Shown here: piece by piece, positions 49,923-61,902 of the stretch
Position numbering within the stretch: position 1 is the stretch's first letter
How the letters are laid out: each line of letters starts with the position of its first letter
Assembly: GCA_016946835.1 (NCBI GenBank)
Contig: JACVTC010000068.1
Location: 310,501 to 374,500, forward strand
DNA: 64,000 nucleotides
Source of the DNA: Neocallimastix lanati (nom. inval.)
Taxonomy: Eukaryota > Neocallimastigomycota > Neocallimastigomycetes > Neocallimastigales > Neocallimastigaceae
Direction of reading: 5' to 3'
Notes under the pieces: generated by a model
The model's database searches: none
Seen by the model: the letters and a program-made list of their open reading frames with translations, nothing else
What the model was told of the DNA's origin: nothing
Program-made: the position numbers and the translations under genes

Positions 49923-50790
49923 GAAGGGAATTAATAAAATTTTATTTATTTATTTATTTATTTATTTATTTTCATTTTATTTTTTTTATTATTTTTTTTA
50001 ATAAACAATGGATAAGTCATTGGTTAATTGATTGTCCCTTTTTCAATCATACTCGTAGTAAAGTTAATGATAAAATTTTATTTTTATATAATGCTTTTTA
50101 CCGTGGCAACCTAACAAATGATATTGTTAATAGTAATAATGATAATAGTAATAGTAATAATAGTAATAGTTATAATAGTAATAATAATATTAGTAATAGT
50201 ATTTTTAGTAATGTTAGTAATAGTATTGAAAATAATGTGTATATTGATTCTAGTGTGTGTGAAAAAGTGTTTAATTTCCTTCTTGGAGGTCGAAGTATTA
50301 ATAACAGTACAAGGGAATGGAAGGATCTATTTAAGTGCCAGATGAAATCAGGTGCTTATTCTGATACTCCGTTCTTAGTGGTTACTGCGGCACTTCTCCA
50401 ATCGATTATACCTATTGCTATTGGCCAGCAATGGTCTTTGTTCAATAGGTTCAAATCGAATCGTACTACTACTACCAAGAGCGTCAATGCTGAAGAAACA
50501 GTAAGACAGGCCAGCAGGGCTAGCGCAACCAATGAAGATCATAATTTTGTATCTTAAAATTATGATTAACATTGCGAAGTCAAAGTTAATTATTATACTT
50601 TAGTATAATAATGCCCTTGTGAAGTCTTACAAATATTAATTAAATGAAACTAGAATATATTATACCATTATTTTATTTTTATTTTGTGTTTTATTTTTTG
50701 TTTATTTTTTTATCTTTTTTTTTTTTTATTATTTTATTACATGTATTTTATCAAATATTTAATTAATAAAGATGAAACAAGTTTGCTGCC

Positions 50791-50825
<35 letters not shown>

Positions 50826-50940
50826 AGGGAATTAATAAAATTTTATTTATTTATTTATTTATTTTCATATTTTATTTATTTATTTATTTATTTATTTTCA
50901 TTTATTTTTTATTTTTTTATTATTATTATTTTTTTTTTTT
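49923..50940 (+). mobile_element. 5'-truncated LINE with poly(A) tail and long target duplication
   Basis: The insert runs from about 50002 to a 30-base poly(A) ending at 50823. Both sides carry the same sequence beginning GAAGGGAATTAATAAAATTT (49923 and 50824), continued by ATTT repeats and TTTTTTATTATT, so the duplication is about 80-115 bp. AATTAATAAAG before the tail resembles a polyadenylation signal. This is the structure of target-primed reverse transcription. Confidence 0.85.
50004..50557 (+). pseudogene. LINE ORF2 C-terminus
   Basis: The frame carries WISHWLIDCPFFNHTR, the H-x-C-P pattern of the cysteine-rich region found after LINE reverse transcriptases. A Ser/Asn-rich spacer, FLLGGRS, and SDTPFLVVTAALLQSIIP to the stop at 50557 follow. 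The last segment matches the fragment at 58652-59104. The open frame upstream of about 50004 is only the target duplication. The reverse transcriptase itself is missing because of the 5' truncation. Confidence 0.75.
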
Positions 50941-51389
50941 GGGGTGGGTCAATTTAGGTACACCAAAGGAAAAAATTAGGTTTAGGTAAGTATGATTTGG
51001 TGATTAATTTGAATAAAAATCCTTGGATGTTTTCTTTAGATTTAGAAAAAGGATTATTACTATTTCCATTAAAAGAAAAATAGTCTTAGAAGATTACCCT
51101 AAATTTTTTTTTGTCCATGTTGTAGTGTTGTAGTGTTAGTGTACCTAGTTTTTTCTCACTGGATTTTTGCCTGTAAAGAATGAGAAAATTACAGAAATAA
51201 ATCTTTACCCTTTCTAGATGATCTTCTTTTTGAAGTTTGCAATGATAATTGAACAAGAATCCTTGAATATTTCTTTAGATTCAGAAAAAGGAATTATGAT
51301 AATAATATTTTATTATTTTATATTGAGAGCTCTTCTTGGCCAGGGCATTCAAATATATGAAAAAAAACTTAAAACTTATTGAGGGGGAA
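50941..51389 (+). pseudogene. LINE C-terminal relics
   Basis: Two diverged copies of the same segment: KNPWMFSLDLEKGLLLF near 51017-51067 and MIIEQESLNISLDSEKG near 51238-51290. The second resembles 58658-58710 and continues to LRALLGQG, a decayed form of FLLGGRS. Frames are broken. Confidence 0.6.
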
Positions 51390-51884
51390 TGGATACGACA
51401 TTTTATTTATGTATCTAAATTAATATTTATTTATGGGTAATGACAATAGGGAATGATGACAAAATAATATATTTAAATATTAAATAGAAATAACACCTAC
51501 AATAATACAAAATAAAGTAATAAATATATTATATCTTTTTATTATTCTCTTTATTAATTATTAATTATTATTACATCAATTATTATTATTGCTCTCTTAT
51601 ATAAATATTATAATTAATTATCATAAATATATATATATATATATATAATCATTCTCTTTACCTATACTAAATTAATAATATAAAAATAGCGATTTATGTG
51701 AATTAATTTATCATTAAGTATATATAAACTTATAAAAAAAAAGAAATTCCCCGTTTAATAATTATTATTTTATAATTATTATTAATACTATTTTAAAACT
51801 ATTACTGACCAATGATATTTTTAGTAATTTTTAACCTAAAAAATTTACCTAAATATCATATTTATAGTGGTCATATTCCTCTTC
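51390..51884 (-). repeat. Old LTR related to the gag-only element
   Basis: GGATACGACATTTTATTTA and GACAATAGGGAATGATGACA match, with divergence, the start of the LTR at 51885. The end (TATTTATAGTGGTCATATTC) matches its end. No internal region is attached, so it is probably a solo LTR. Confidence 0.7.
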
Positions 51885-52451
51885 TGATACGATATTTTTA
51901 TTAAACATCAATATCAATATTTATTTTATTTTATTTGGACGATAACAGTAGGGAATAATTGACAAAATAATATATTCTAATATTATATAGAATAATACAC
52001 ACAATAATAATATTCACACTTTAATATTTAGTTTATTTAGTTTATTTATTTATTATCATTCATCAGTAAAAATACATCATCAATATAAATAGTTGTTAAT
52101 TAGTTAAAATATAATTAAATCATTCAATAAAATATAATTAATTACTAAAATCTCTCATATTATTAATGTAAACTAAATATAAAACTACACTAAACTATAC
52201 TAATAAACATGTTTATAGGTTAAATTAATAAACTAAATTAATATTAATAAAAGAACCCTTCCTTAAACTATTATTATTTACTAACTATATATAATATTAC
52301 TAAATTATTATTAACCAATAAGATTTTATCAAATAGTTCCTAACCTAAGTTTCACTAAATTATGGTATTTATGGTGGTACCGTATCAAGATGCCCCCACT
52401 GAAATTAGACTTCGTCCCTTGAAGTCACCAAAATTTAGTTACATTTTTAAT

Positions 52452-52486
<35 letters not shown>

Positions 52487-52503
52487 AATTTTTTTTTTGT
52501 AAT

Positions 52504-52547
<44 letters not shown>

Positions 52548-52559
52548 TTTTGTAATAAA

Positions 52560-52590
<31 letters not shown>

Positions 52591-52753
52591 AAATTTTTTT
52601 TTTTTTTTTATATATATAAAATTTATATATATATATATACAATAAATTTTTATAATAATAAATTTTTAAACTATATATAATAAAAATAAATATATTTCAA
52701 AATTTTAAATTTTAATTTTGAAATTTGAGATTTTGAAATTTCAAATTATTTAA

Positions 52754-54358
52754 TTAATTATTATTTATTTTTTTTTTTGTATTATTTTCCATTCCAAAAT
52801 CCTTTTTTTTTAAACCTACCGCGTTACGTATAATATTATAATTACTATTTTCATTAACATTATTATTCTTATTACTATTTACAAATATTGAATTAGTATT
52901 TATCCTTTCAAAATTTTTATTACTATAGTCAAAATTCTTATTTTCATTAGAAGTAAAAATCCCTTTTTCCTTAACTCCAGGTTTATTAATATTATAATTG
53001 AAATTACTAATTTGGTTTTCTATATTCTTTTCATAAGTAATTATATCATTTTTATTGTTAAAATTATTATTACTGTTATTATTATTATTGTAATTATCAT
53101 TGTTGTAATTATTATTGTTGCTATCATTATTATTGTAATTATTATTGTTGTAATTATTTCTATAAGAATTCGTGTAACTGTTATTTCTATCATTATTATT
53201 ATTATTATTATTGTTGTTGTTGTTTTCACCTCTACAATTATTATTATTAATATCATTGTTACTATTATTATTTATTCCGTAATTATAATTATTATTATTA
53301 TTATTATTACCAAGACTATTATACCAATTTCTATGTTTAATATTTTTAGTCCAATAAAAATTTTTATTGTTATCATAATTATTATTGAATTTATACCTTG
53401 GAGTGTTTAACTTATTATTTTGATAATTATTATTATTATTACTCATGTAATTATTTAAATTATTTTGTTTATTTATATTAATATCGTTTTGTTTATTATT
53501 CCAATTATCAACATTACCAGAATAGTTTCCATTATTATTATAATAATAATTATTATTATTTTTACCAAATAATTTATTATAATTATTTTTATTATATAAA
53601 AATATTTTTTTCTTATTAAAATTTTCCTTATAATTACTTCTTTTATTCTTTTCTATTATTCCTTTTTCTTCCATTATTGATAATTCTTTAAATGAATATT
53701 TACAATTGAATGCTTTGTGGCCTAATTCATAACATCTAAAGCACATTATTTTATTATTTTTCTTATTAATATTATTATTATATTCATTTATATAATCATT
53801 TTTATAATTTTGTTTATAATTATTAAAATCTATTTTGAATTTTAATTTCTCTTCAATTCTACTGGCCTTTTCCGCGATTTTAATTGCTTCTTCAATATTT
53901 TCACATTCCTGTTCTAATACCCTTAAACATGGATATATTCTTGGCTTAATTGAGTTTATATAATCTTCAACTGTAATTAATTTTCTCATTTCTTCATCAA
54001 TATTTTTATATTTTCTAATATAATTAATATTAAATATAGGAATTGATTCATTTGTTTTAATTTTCATTTCTTTTAATTCCCAAATTTTATCGTTTTGAGT
54101 AATTCCCAAATATTTTTCAATTTCTTCTTTAATAATTTGAATTGACGGATAAGTTTTATTTTCTCCATTTTCTTCTATACTTTTTAAAACTTCTTTAAGA
54201 GCATAATCCACACATTCTTTCATAAATACAAATAATCTTTTAGGATTCTGGATATCCCATAGATCCATAACTTCTTCAAAATCATATATCCATAAGTCTA
54301 CATCTTTACCATAATTTTTCAATAATGGTAAACTTCTTAACAACTCACAGATATCCAT
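52754..54358 (-). CDS. Stand-alone LTR-retrotransposon gag protein
   Basis: 534 residues, intact, ATG at 54358, about 215 bases inside the 5' LTR. The first ~200 residues are a helical, Glu/Lys-rich capsid-like domain (LWIYDFEEVMDLWDI, ECENIEEAIKIAEKA), fitting a Ty3/gypsy-type retrotransposon gag. One CCHC zinc knuckle CFRCYELGHKAFNC (C-x2-C-x4-H-x4-C) lies at about residues 205-218. The C-terminal 300 residues are almost pure Asn with Tyr, Lys and Ser, typical low-complexity growth in AT-rich genomes. There is no D-T/S-G protease motif. It would form particles and bind RNA. The family is inferred from the knuckle and the element structure, not from a capsid motif I can name. Confidence 0.8.
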   Translation of the reverse strand: MDICELLRSLPLLKNYGKDVDLWIYDFEEVMDLWDIQNPKRLFVFMKECVDYALKEVLKSIEENGENKTYPSIQIIKEEIEKYLGITQNDKIWELKEMKIKTNESIPIFNINYIRKYKNIDEEMRKLITVEDYINSIKPRIYPCLRVLEQECENIEEAIKIAEKASRIEEKLKFKIDFNNYKQNYKNDYINEYNNNINKKNNKIMCFRCYELGHKAFNCKYSFKELSIMEEKGIIEKNKRSNYKENFNKKKIFLYNKNNYNKLFGKNNNNYYYNNNGNYSGNVDNWNNKQNDININKQNNLNNYMSNNNNNYQNNKLNTPRYKFNNNYDNNKNFYWTKNIKHRNWYNSLGNNNNNNNYNYGINNNSNNDINNNNCRGENNNNNNNNNNNDRNNSYTNSYRNNYNNNNYNNNDSNNNNYNNDNYNNNNNSNNNFNNKNDIITYEKNIENQISNFNYNINKPGVKEKGIFTSNENKNFDYSNKNFERINTNSIFVNSNKNNNVNENSNYNIIRNAVGLKKKDFGMENNTKKKINNN

Positions 54359-54536
54359 TTTAATTATTTATTTATTTATTATTATGTATATATGTATTTA
54401 TTTACTATTATTAATTATTTAATATTTTTATCTTTATTATTATATTATTATTTTTTTTTCACATATATATTAAACTTATTTTATTATTTATTATTATGCA
54501 TTATTTATATTCTATAAATATTATTTTCATATTATC

Positions 54537-54572
54537 TTGTTACTGTCACGCCCGGATTCTCCACCAAAATTA
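54537..54572 (-). promoter_or_regulatory. Primer-binding site of the gag-only element
   Basis: On the minus strand TGGTGGAGAATCCGGG lies 6 bases after the 5' LTR. It begins TGG, the complement of CCA, and is complementary to a plausible acceptor and T-stem (CCCGG, ATTCTCC, A, CCA). The primer tRNA was not identified. Confidence 0.7.
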
Positions 54573-55069
54573 TGATACGATATTTTTATTAAACATCAAT
54601 ATCAATATTTATTTTATTTTATTTGGACCATAACAGTAGGGAATAATTGACAAAATAATATATTCTAATATTATATAAGAATAATACACACAATAATAAT
54701 ATTCACACTTTAATATTTAGTTTATTTAGTTTATTTATTTATTATCATTCATCAGTAAAAATACATCATCAATATAAATAGTTGTTAATTAGTTAAAATA
54801 TAATTAAATCATTCAATAAAATATAATTAATTACTAAAATCTCTCATATTATTAATGTAAACTAAATATAAAACTACACTAAACTATACTAATAAACATG
54901 TTTATAGGTTAAATTAATAAACTAAATTAATATTAATAAAAGAACCCTTCCTTAAACTATTATTATTTACTAACTATATATATTATTACTAAATTATTAT
55001 TAACCAATAAGATTTCAGTAACCTAAATTTTACTAAATTATGGTATTTATGGTGGTACCGTGTCACTTC

Positions 55070-56205
55070 TGATACGGGCTGGGGTTGAAACACTAAGATA
55101 TTCAAAACAAAAAAAAAAATAAATATTAACACATAACTATAAAAATAAATTTGGAAACAAGAAAAAAAATTAAATTTTAAAATATTCTTTATTTAAATTT
55201 AAAATTAAAATTATTTGTTCCCTGGTATTAAAAAGAAAGAAATTTATTCTTCTTTTTATACTTTTATTTTAATACATTTTATTTATTATTAATATATTCT
55301 TTATAAAAAAAACTATTATAACTATTTTATTTTAATTTTTAACTATTATTTTAAATTATTTTTTTAAAAAAAAAAAATAACATTTATTAAATTAAAATAT
55401 AAAAAATTAATTTAGAGATTGTATCACGAAGGGCATTCCGGGCGGTAGCTTCTTCTTGATATTGTTTTTCAGAGAGAGAATTATACAGAATTGATATTTT
55501 CTGTATTTTAGATCATTTTTTTATTATTGAAATTGTGTATTTTAGTTCATTTTTATTTTTAATAAAGATTTAATTTATTTTTGATTTTTGATTTATTTTT
55601 AGTTTATTTCAGAGGTTTAGAAAATATTATACAGAAACTTATAATTCTGTATTTTATATCAAATATTTATTGAAATAGGTTTTTATTATTCTTAATATAA
55701 AAATAAGAATTAATAATGATTTAAATATTATATAATTTTTAATAAGAATATTTAATAATAATTTTTATTATATTTAATATTAATAAAAGATTTTTATTAG
55801 AATATTTAATAATAATTTTTATTATATTTGATATTAATAAAAGATTTTAATAAGAATATTTAATAATAATTTTTATTATATTTGATATTAATAAAAGATT
55901 TTAATAAGAATATTTAATAATAATTTTTATTATATTTAATATTAATAAAAGAATTTTATAAGAATATTTAATAATAATTTTTATTATATTTGATATTAAT
56001 AAAAGATTTTTATTAGAATATTTAATAATAATTTTTATTATATTTAATATTAATAAAAGAAATTTATAAGAATATTTAATAATAATTTTTATTATATTTG
56101 ATATTAATAAAAGATTTTAATAAGAATATTTAATAATAATTTTATTTTATTATTATTAAGAGTATTTAATAGGAAATACAAGGTATTTAGTGACACCCCG
56201 TATTA
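55070..56205. repeat. LTR-like unit next to the gag-only element
   Basis: Starts TGATACGGGCTGGGG and ends TGACACCCCGTATTA, so its ends are inverted copies of each other and of the neighbouring LTR ends. CTTC flanks both sides (55066-55069 and 56206-56209). The interior has no gene and contains a 54-bp minisatellite. It is possibly a solo LTR of a related family. Confidence 0.5.
55738..56155. repeat. 54-bp minisatellite
   Basis: Seven units with exact 54-bp spacing (AGAATATTTAATAATAATTT then TTTGATATTAATAAAAGA). Confidence 0.95.
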
Positions 56206-56209
56206 CTTC

Positions 56210-57690
56210 TGGTATAGTTCATATAATTTTAGGAATATAATAATAATTAACACAAATAATAAAATTACAATAAAAAAAATAATTTGTTTTAAAATCAATA
56301 TTTATTTATTTAAATTTATAAAAGAAAAATAATAATATAATTATTTATTTAATAAAAAGAAAGTTATTGATTATATTTTATTTCACTAAAATTACATGTA
56401 TTTATATTTTTTTATCAAATTAAAATTTGTAAAGCCTAACTATTTTTTTAATAAACTAATTACTAATTATTTTTATAAATAAAACATTTAAATTGAAATT
56501 GAATTATTATTTTAGTTAATAATATTATTGTTATAAATAGTAGTTATATATTATTGAATTATTAATTATTTAATAATAGTTTAATACTAATATATATAAA
56601 ATAAAAATAAAGAGATTATACAGAATATTTTATTGTGGTTTAGTTAAATTTAGTAATTAAAAATAAATTTAAATTGATAACGAAAATTTTAATAACTAAT
56701 TAAATAGATTTGATTATTTTCAATATAACATAATACAAAAGAAATATAATATTAATATATTAAGTGGGCAAGGACAATATTCTTGGCTAAAGATTTTTAA
56801 TACATTATAATGGAATCGGATCGATAATTCAAAAAGGAATTATAAGTTAATTAGTGATTTATTAACTTAAGATTTCTATTTAGTAATATTTGAAGAATAT
56901 TGGAAAGTTCCAATTATATAGAATAGAATAATCTATAAGGTTAGAATAATTTATATTATTCTAGCACAATTAGTATTATTTGTTCATTCTGTATTATTTC
57001 TGGTGCAGGTACACAATAAACTTCAAAAAAAAAATGAAAATAATATATTAGTTAATAATTTAATTTCAATTTCCAGTTTTTTTTTATTTTTTTAACTCCT
57101 GATTTTTTATTAAGTATTTTCTTTTTCTTTTATACTTTTTTACTACATGAATTTTTATAATAATTTAAATTATTTTAATTCTTATTAGTATAATTATTAC
57201 ATGTGATTTTAAATAATATTTTTTAAGAGTTATTTTAATAATAAAAATATTAATACTAATATAATTAATATTATCTTTAATGACAAATATTATTAATGAT
57301 AAAATTAAAAAATTTAACAATAAAATTATTGGTAATATTTTTGATAATATAATTCTTGAAACAATTTAATATTAATAATAATTAAATATAATAATAAAAC
57401 AATTTAATTAATATAAGATAATAATTATTTAATAATTAGTCATTAATCAATTTAATTAAATAATGATTTTTTAATAATTAGTCATTAATCAATTTAATTA
57501 AATAATAATTTTTTAATAATTAGTCATTAATCAATTTAATTTGATAATTTATATAATTATTTTAAATTAAGAATAAAATTTTGGAATTATAAAAATAGTT
57601 TAAAATATTTAATACATAAAGTTATTAAACTTAATTATAATTTCCAATAGTATAATACGAATTATTAGTTAGTTCCGTATCATTTCTGTT
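56210..57690. other. Further LTR-like segments, non-coding
   Basis: Two more segments are separated by the same kind of junction: CTGTATTATTTCTGGTG at about 56989-57005 and CCGTATCATTTCTGTTA at about 57675-57691. A 42-bp tandem repeat (three units with ATTAGTCATTAATCAATTTA) lies at 57425-57545. No open frame is seen. Confidence 0.45.
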
Positions 57691-57985
57691 AAGGTTTTAG
57701 AGAATTAAATAAAAATAAAGTAAGGAAACACAAATTTTATTTATTTATTTATTATTTTTATTTATAAATTTATTTGATTTTATTTGATGATATTTAAAAA
57801 TTAGTAGCAAAATTTACAACTATTTATACTTTTTTCAAGGCATAAAAGTTGTTCTTGCCACTAAATTACATTTTATTTATTTTTTTTTTTATAAAAACTA
57901 TTAAATTTAAATTGATTTTTATAATTAATTATATAAAATTTAATTATAACAATATAAATAAAATACATTTATAATATTAATAAAA

Positions 57986-58045
<60 letters not shown>

Positions 58046-58552
58046 TTATTTATTTAAAAATATCTAAAATATTACTAATAAGAATTTATTTAATTGGCTA
58101 TAATTTTTATTACAATCTGTTAAAATATTCAAATAAAAATAAAAATACTATTCTAATATAAAGGTTTTTAATAAAATAAAATATTTTTCAATATAAAATA
58201 AAACATTTCGATATAAAATTTTATAATAAAAAGTTAAAATATAATATATAAATTTTTAATTATCAATATATAAAAATATTATTAATATAAATTTTCATTA
58301 TTAAAAAAATATAAGATTTATTATTAATATTGCTAATATAAGTTTTAAATATATAAAAATATTACTTTTAATATAAGATTTAATATAAAAATATAAAGTT
58401 TAATATAATTTTTGATTTAATTTTTGATTTTTGGATTTAAAAATTTATTAAAGTACAAAAATAATAATGTACACATAATGTATTAGAAATAAATCGTAGA
58501 TTTAATTAAGAATGCATTATTTAGTACATTCTTATCATTTCAAACAACAGAT
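57691..58552. other. Gene-free AT-rich region
   Basis: Contains a 73-base T-rich run (about 57990-58043) and AT-rich spacer. Nothing recognisable. Confidence 0.7.
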
Positions 58553-58625
58553 GTTTGAGTAGTGTAGTGGTTATCACGCGTCCTTCACACGGACGAGGTC
58601 CTGGGTTCGAACCCCGGCTCAAGCA
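58553..58625 (+). tRNA. tRNA-Val (anticodon CAC)
   Basis: A complete cloverleaf. Acceptor stem GTTTGAG/CTCAAGC (one G-T pair) with discriminator A. D-arm GTG/CAC. Anticodon stem CGTCC/GGACG with loop TTCACAC, anticodon CAC at 58586-58588. Variable AGGTC. T-arm CTGGG/CCCGG with TTCGAAC. No intron; CCA is not encoded, as expected in eukaryotes. It reads valine codon GUG. Confidence 0.97.
58560..58614 (+). promoter_or_regulatory. Internal RNA polymerase III promoter (A and B boxes)
   Basis: TAGTGTAGTGG (58560-58570) fits the A box and GGTTCGAACCC (58604-58614) fits the B box. Confidence 0.85.
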
Positions 58626-58632
58626 TTTTTTT
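58626..58632 (+). terminator. RNA polymerase III terminator
   Basis: Seven T residues directly after the tRNA discriminator base. Confidence 0.85.
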
Positions 58633-58647
58633 AATTATTTTTTTTAA

Positions 58648-59104
58648 AGTTTGCAATGATAATTGAACAAAAATTCTTGGATGTTTCTTTAGATTCAGAA
58701 AAGGATATTGATAATAATATTTATTATTTTATGTTGAGTGCTTTTCTTGGTGGGCGTTCAATGTATTAAAAAAAAAAAAAAAAAGAAACTTAATGATGTG
58801 GAACAAAGTCAAATTAACTAATTTGTCTTTTGTTGACAATATTTTTAAACAAAATTCAACTTCATCAACTGTTCCGTATTTTGTGAGGATTGCGGAGTTT
58901 CTAACAAATGTAATTCCATTAATTTGTTTGATGATGAAATGGTATTCCGTTGAATCTACCGTTGCTAAAAGCGTCGACGTCGAGATGAAAAGGCATTGGA
59001 TTTTCATCTCCCAGCGAAAGATCTGGATACAGATTCGGTTGGTAATAGTAATACTAAAATTATTATTCATAATAATGGAACGTGTTGTTATCATCGATGA
59101 ATAG
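58648..59104 (+). pseudogene. LINE C-terminal relic downstream of tRNA-Val
   Basis: Begins 22 bases after the tRNA. MIIEQKFLDVSLDSEKD, then FLGGRS (about 58738-58757), a poly(A) interruption, then VPYFVRIAEFLTNVIPL in a second frame. The last segment aligns with the end of the LINE protein at 50004-50557 (P-x-x-V-x-x-A-x-x-L-x-x-x-I-P pattern). The frame is broken at the A tract. Confidence 0.65.
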
Positions 59105-59253
59105 GAAAAGTTAGAAACTATTGCTTCTAATGCACTTTTTATAATTATAAAATATATAATTTTTTAATTTCCTGAATTTTATTTTTTTTTTTTATCTTTA
59201 TTTTTTTTTTTTTTTTTTTCATTTAAATTATGTAATTTTATTATTATTATTAT

Positions 59254-61414
59254 TGTTAGAATATGTGAAATGTATGAAAAATAAGCTTCAAATGTATTGA
59301 AACACATTGTAATATAAATAATGTATAAGCCACAATGTATTAATATAAAAGCATTTAATTTAGAATAATTAAGTGCTAGTAACTCTTTATCATAAAATAT
59401 ATTAATAAAATTGACATAATTATAAACCATAAATTCATAACTTTTAACAGATTAAGAGTCTCATCTGACTCTTACAAAGATTCATAGCAAAAGAATCTTT
59501 TGCCGGAAACAATATTATGTCAAAAAAAAAAAAAAAAAAAAAAAAAAAAGAATAATTGTATTTTAAATTAAGATAAAGGTTGCTCATTATGTCAATTTTT
59601 AAGAAGACTAATAAAATTGATAACTGATCAAAATAATCAAGACAGAAAAATTGAAGAAACGCGTAAAATATAAAACTGTTGATAAAAGAAGTTATTTCAG
59701 GATAAGTAAAACTAAAAAAAAAAAAAAATATAAAAATATTTATTAAAAAGAAAAAACACGTATAAACGTATATAAAAGAAAATTATATATCTTCATACTA
59801 GAGATCATTAATTGAAATTATAATTTGATATTTTAACAAATAAGCTTTTGGCTATTAGTAATATAATATCTATACATGAAGGAATCTACTATGTGATGGA
59901 CTATTTCCGCCCCATGAATATAAAAAACATATTATTTAAATGATAGTTATTTTAACGCGTATTTATAAATATAAAACGCGTATAAATAAATATAAACTAC
60001 AATAATGGATGAGTCTATATGTCAGAGACCTCATATAAAATAATTAATATATAATATCCCAAATATTCAAGGGAAATATAATAGAATGGTAATTCCTAGG
60101 GTACATTCTAACAATAATAATATTATTAGACCTAGCGTGAATAGGTTTAAATAAAAAAAAAAAATTATTTAATATAATCATAATACAAACCTTCGTGATG
60201 AAAGGTATAATAAAATAATAAATATAACCATGAATTATGTAAAAATGGATAATGTTTATCCATCTATAAACTATACTTATTTATTACAGAGTATTTAAAA
60301 TTATTAAAATTTTATAATTAATATTTTAATGATGAGAAAATTCAAATATATAAAATCCTTTTTAGAAATTTGGATTTTAGGGGGAAAGTAAGCAAAATAA
60401 AATACAAATTATAAAAATATAAAAGAAAATAAAAATATTAAAGAAAAGTCACTTAACTGATTCTTTGAGCTAATTATTTGAAAATAATATTTATCTTGAA
60501 ATGAATAAAATAGCCTAATAGCGAAAAATAACAAAATTAACCTTTAAGAAAGAATTAACTGAAATAGTGAATATTAATCAATTATGAAACAATTTATATT
60601 ATTACTAATAAGTTTAAATGACTAAAATAATATAATTAATTATAAATACAATCAATTTTAATACCCCAAGATTATGATTTATCAAATACACCAATATATA
60701 ATTAACAATTTATTTTAATAGTTATCGCTAAAACTACAAAGCGAAAATATATAAAAGTTAACGCTAATCTATAAAGCGGATTATAATTGAAAGTGATGTA
60801 AAACCCAAAATATAAGAGGTATTCACACAAATTGAGATGGTATAATATCACCCTTCAAGAGAAAGGTTTCCATCATATCCATCATATAAATGGTAATATA
60901 TAAACCATATACTATAAGAGATGTTTTAGATACATCTAATATTAATGGTGTAATAATATTAAATATTTAGTTTTAGGGGGAAATTATTAGATTATAAATA
61001 TATTTAAGAAATTATTTTAGCAATATTTAAATTAAATTAAAAAATTAATATTACATAAAAGGTATTTTATTCATGTAAAATTAGAGGTTAATTTAGGATA
61101 GAAATATATATAACAGTTTAATAATATCAAGTTAATAGTGTAAAATAAGATAATTTTATATACACATATTCACCAGTAAACCAATTTATTCATTATTGAA
61201 TAACTAGGTTTAAGGGGGAATGTTAGAATATGTGAAATGTATGAAAAATAAGCTTCAAATGTATTGAAACACATTGTAATATATAATGTATAAGCCACAA
61301 TGTATTAATATAAAAGCATTTAATTTAGAATAAATAAGTGCTAGTAACTCTTTATCATAAAATATATTTATAAAATTGACATAATTATAAACCATAAATT
61401 CATAACTTTTAACA
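59254..61414 (+). mobile_element. Non-coding LTR retroelement, copy 2 (full length)
   Basis: LTRs at 59254-59449 (196 bp) and 61221-61414 (194 bp), with a few differences between them, so it is older than copy 1. The primer-binding site GATTAAGAGTCTCA starts at 59450; the polypurine tract AAGGGGGAA ends at 61220. The interior is colinear with copy 1, including CCATGAATAT, AATTCCTAGGGTACATTC and CACCCTTCAAGAGAAAGG. It is inserted in ATT repeats on both sides. No coding capacity. Confidence 0.92.
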
Positions 61415-61555
<141 letters not shown>

Positions 61556-61773
61556 AATTAAATAAAGTTATTCTCTAAGTCTAAAAAAAAAAAATCTTCT
61601 AAGTATAGTTTTAAAAAATTTATTCATCAACTCTCTCTTAAAGATTGCAATGAATTTTTTTATTACATTAGTTATTTTACATGGTTAATTTTATTTTATA
61701 ATTATAACTGATGATATTAAATTTTGATATCATGTAATTTATCTTTTTTTTTAATAAACGTTTCATTATTTAT

Positions 61774-61805
<32 letters not shown>

Positions 61806-61836
61806 GTTAATTTTTTTTTTCTTATTAAAGATTAGT

Positions 61837-61902
61837 TACCTGGTCGATCCTTCCAGTAGTTATATGCTTGTCTCAAAGACTAAGCCATACATGTCTAAGT
61901 AT
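61837..61902 (+). rRNA. Fragment: first 66 nt of 18S rRNA
   Basis: TACCTGGTCGATCCTTCCAG followed by TATATGCTTGTCTCAAAGAC and AAGCCATACATGTCTAAGTA is the universal 5' end of eukaryotic small-subunit rRNA, with about 5 differences from the consensus as I recall it. The match stops sharply at 61902, so this is a fragment, not an rRNA gene. LINE-like sequence follows within about 900 bases. Confidence 0.9.

Larger units (their letters stand above)
51885..55065 (-). mobile_element. LTR element carrying only gag (TR-GAG type)
   Basis: LTRs at 54573-55065 (5', 493 bp) and 51885-52387 (3', 503 bp) are nearly identical, with 7-bp inverted ends TGATACG/CGTATCA (the 5' LTR has TGACACG at its outer end). 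Four bases CTTC flank both sides. On the minus strand TGGTGGAGAATCCGGG follows the 5' LTR after 6 bases and fits a tRNA 3' end primer site; a polypurine tract CAGTGGGGGCATC precedes the 3' LTR. The only gene is gag. No protease, reverse transcriptase or integrase remains, and there is no space for them, so the element must depend on another element's enzymes. Confidence 0.9.

Noticed and set aside
53012-53410. Ile/Val-rich frame on the plus strand opposite gag
   Set aside because: Shadow of the Asn codons of the gag C-terminus.
61837-61902. Start of a real rDNA unit
   Set aside because: Similarity to 18S stops after 66 nt and nothing of the rest of the small-subunit gene follows.
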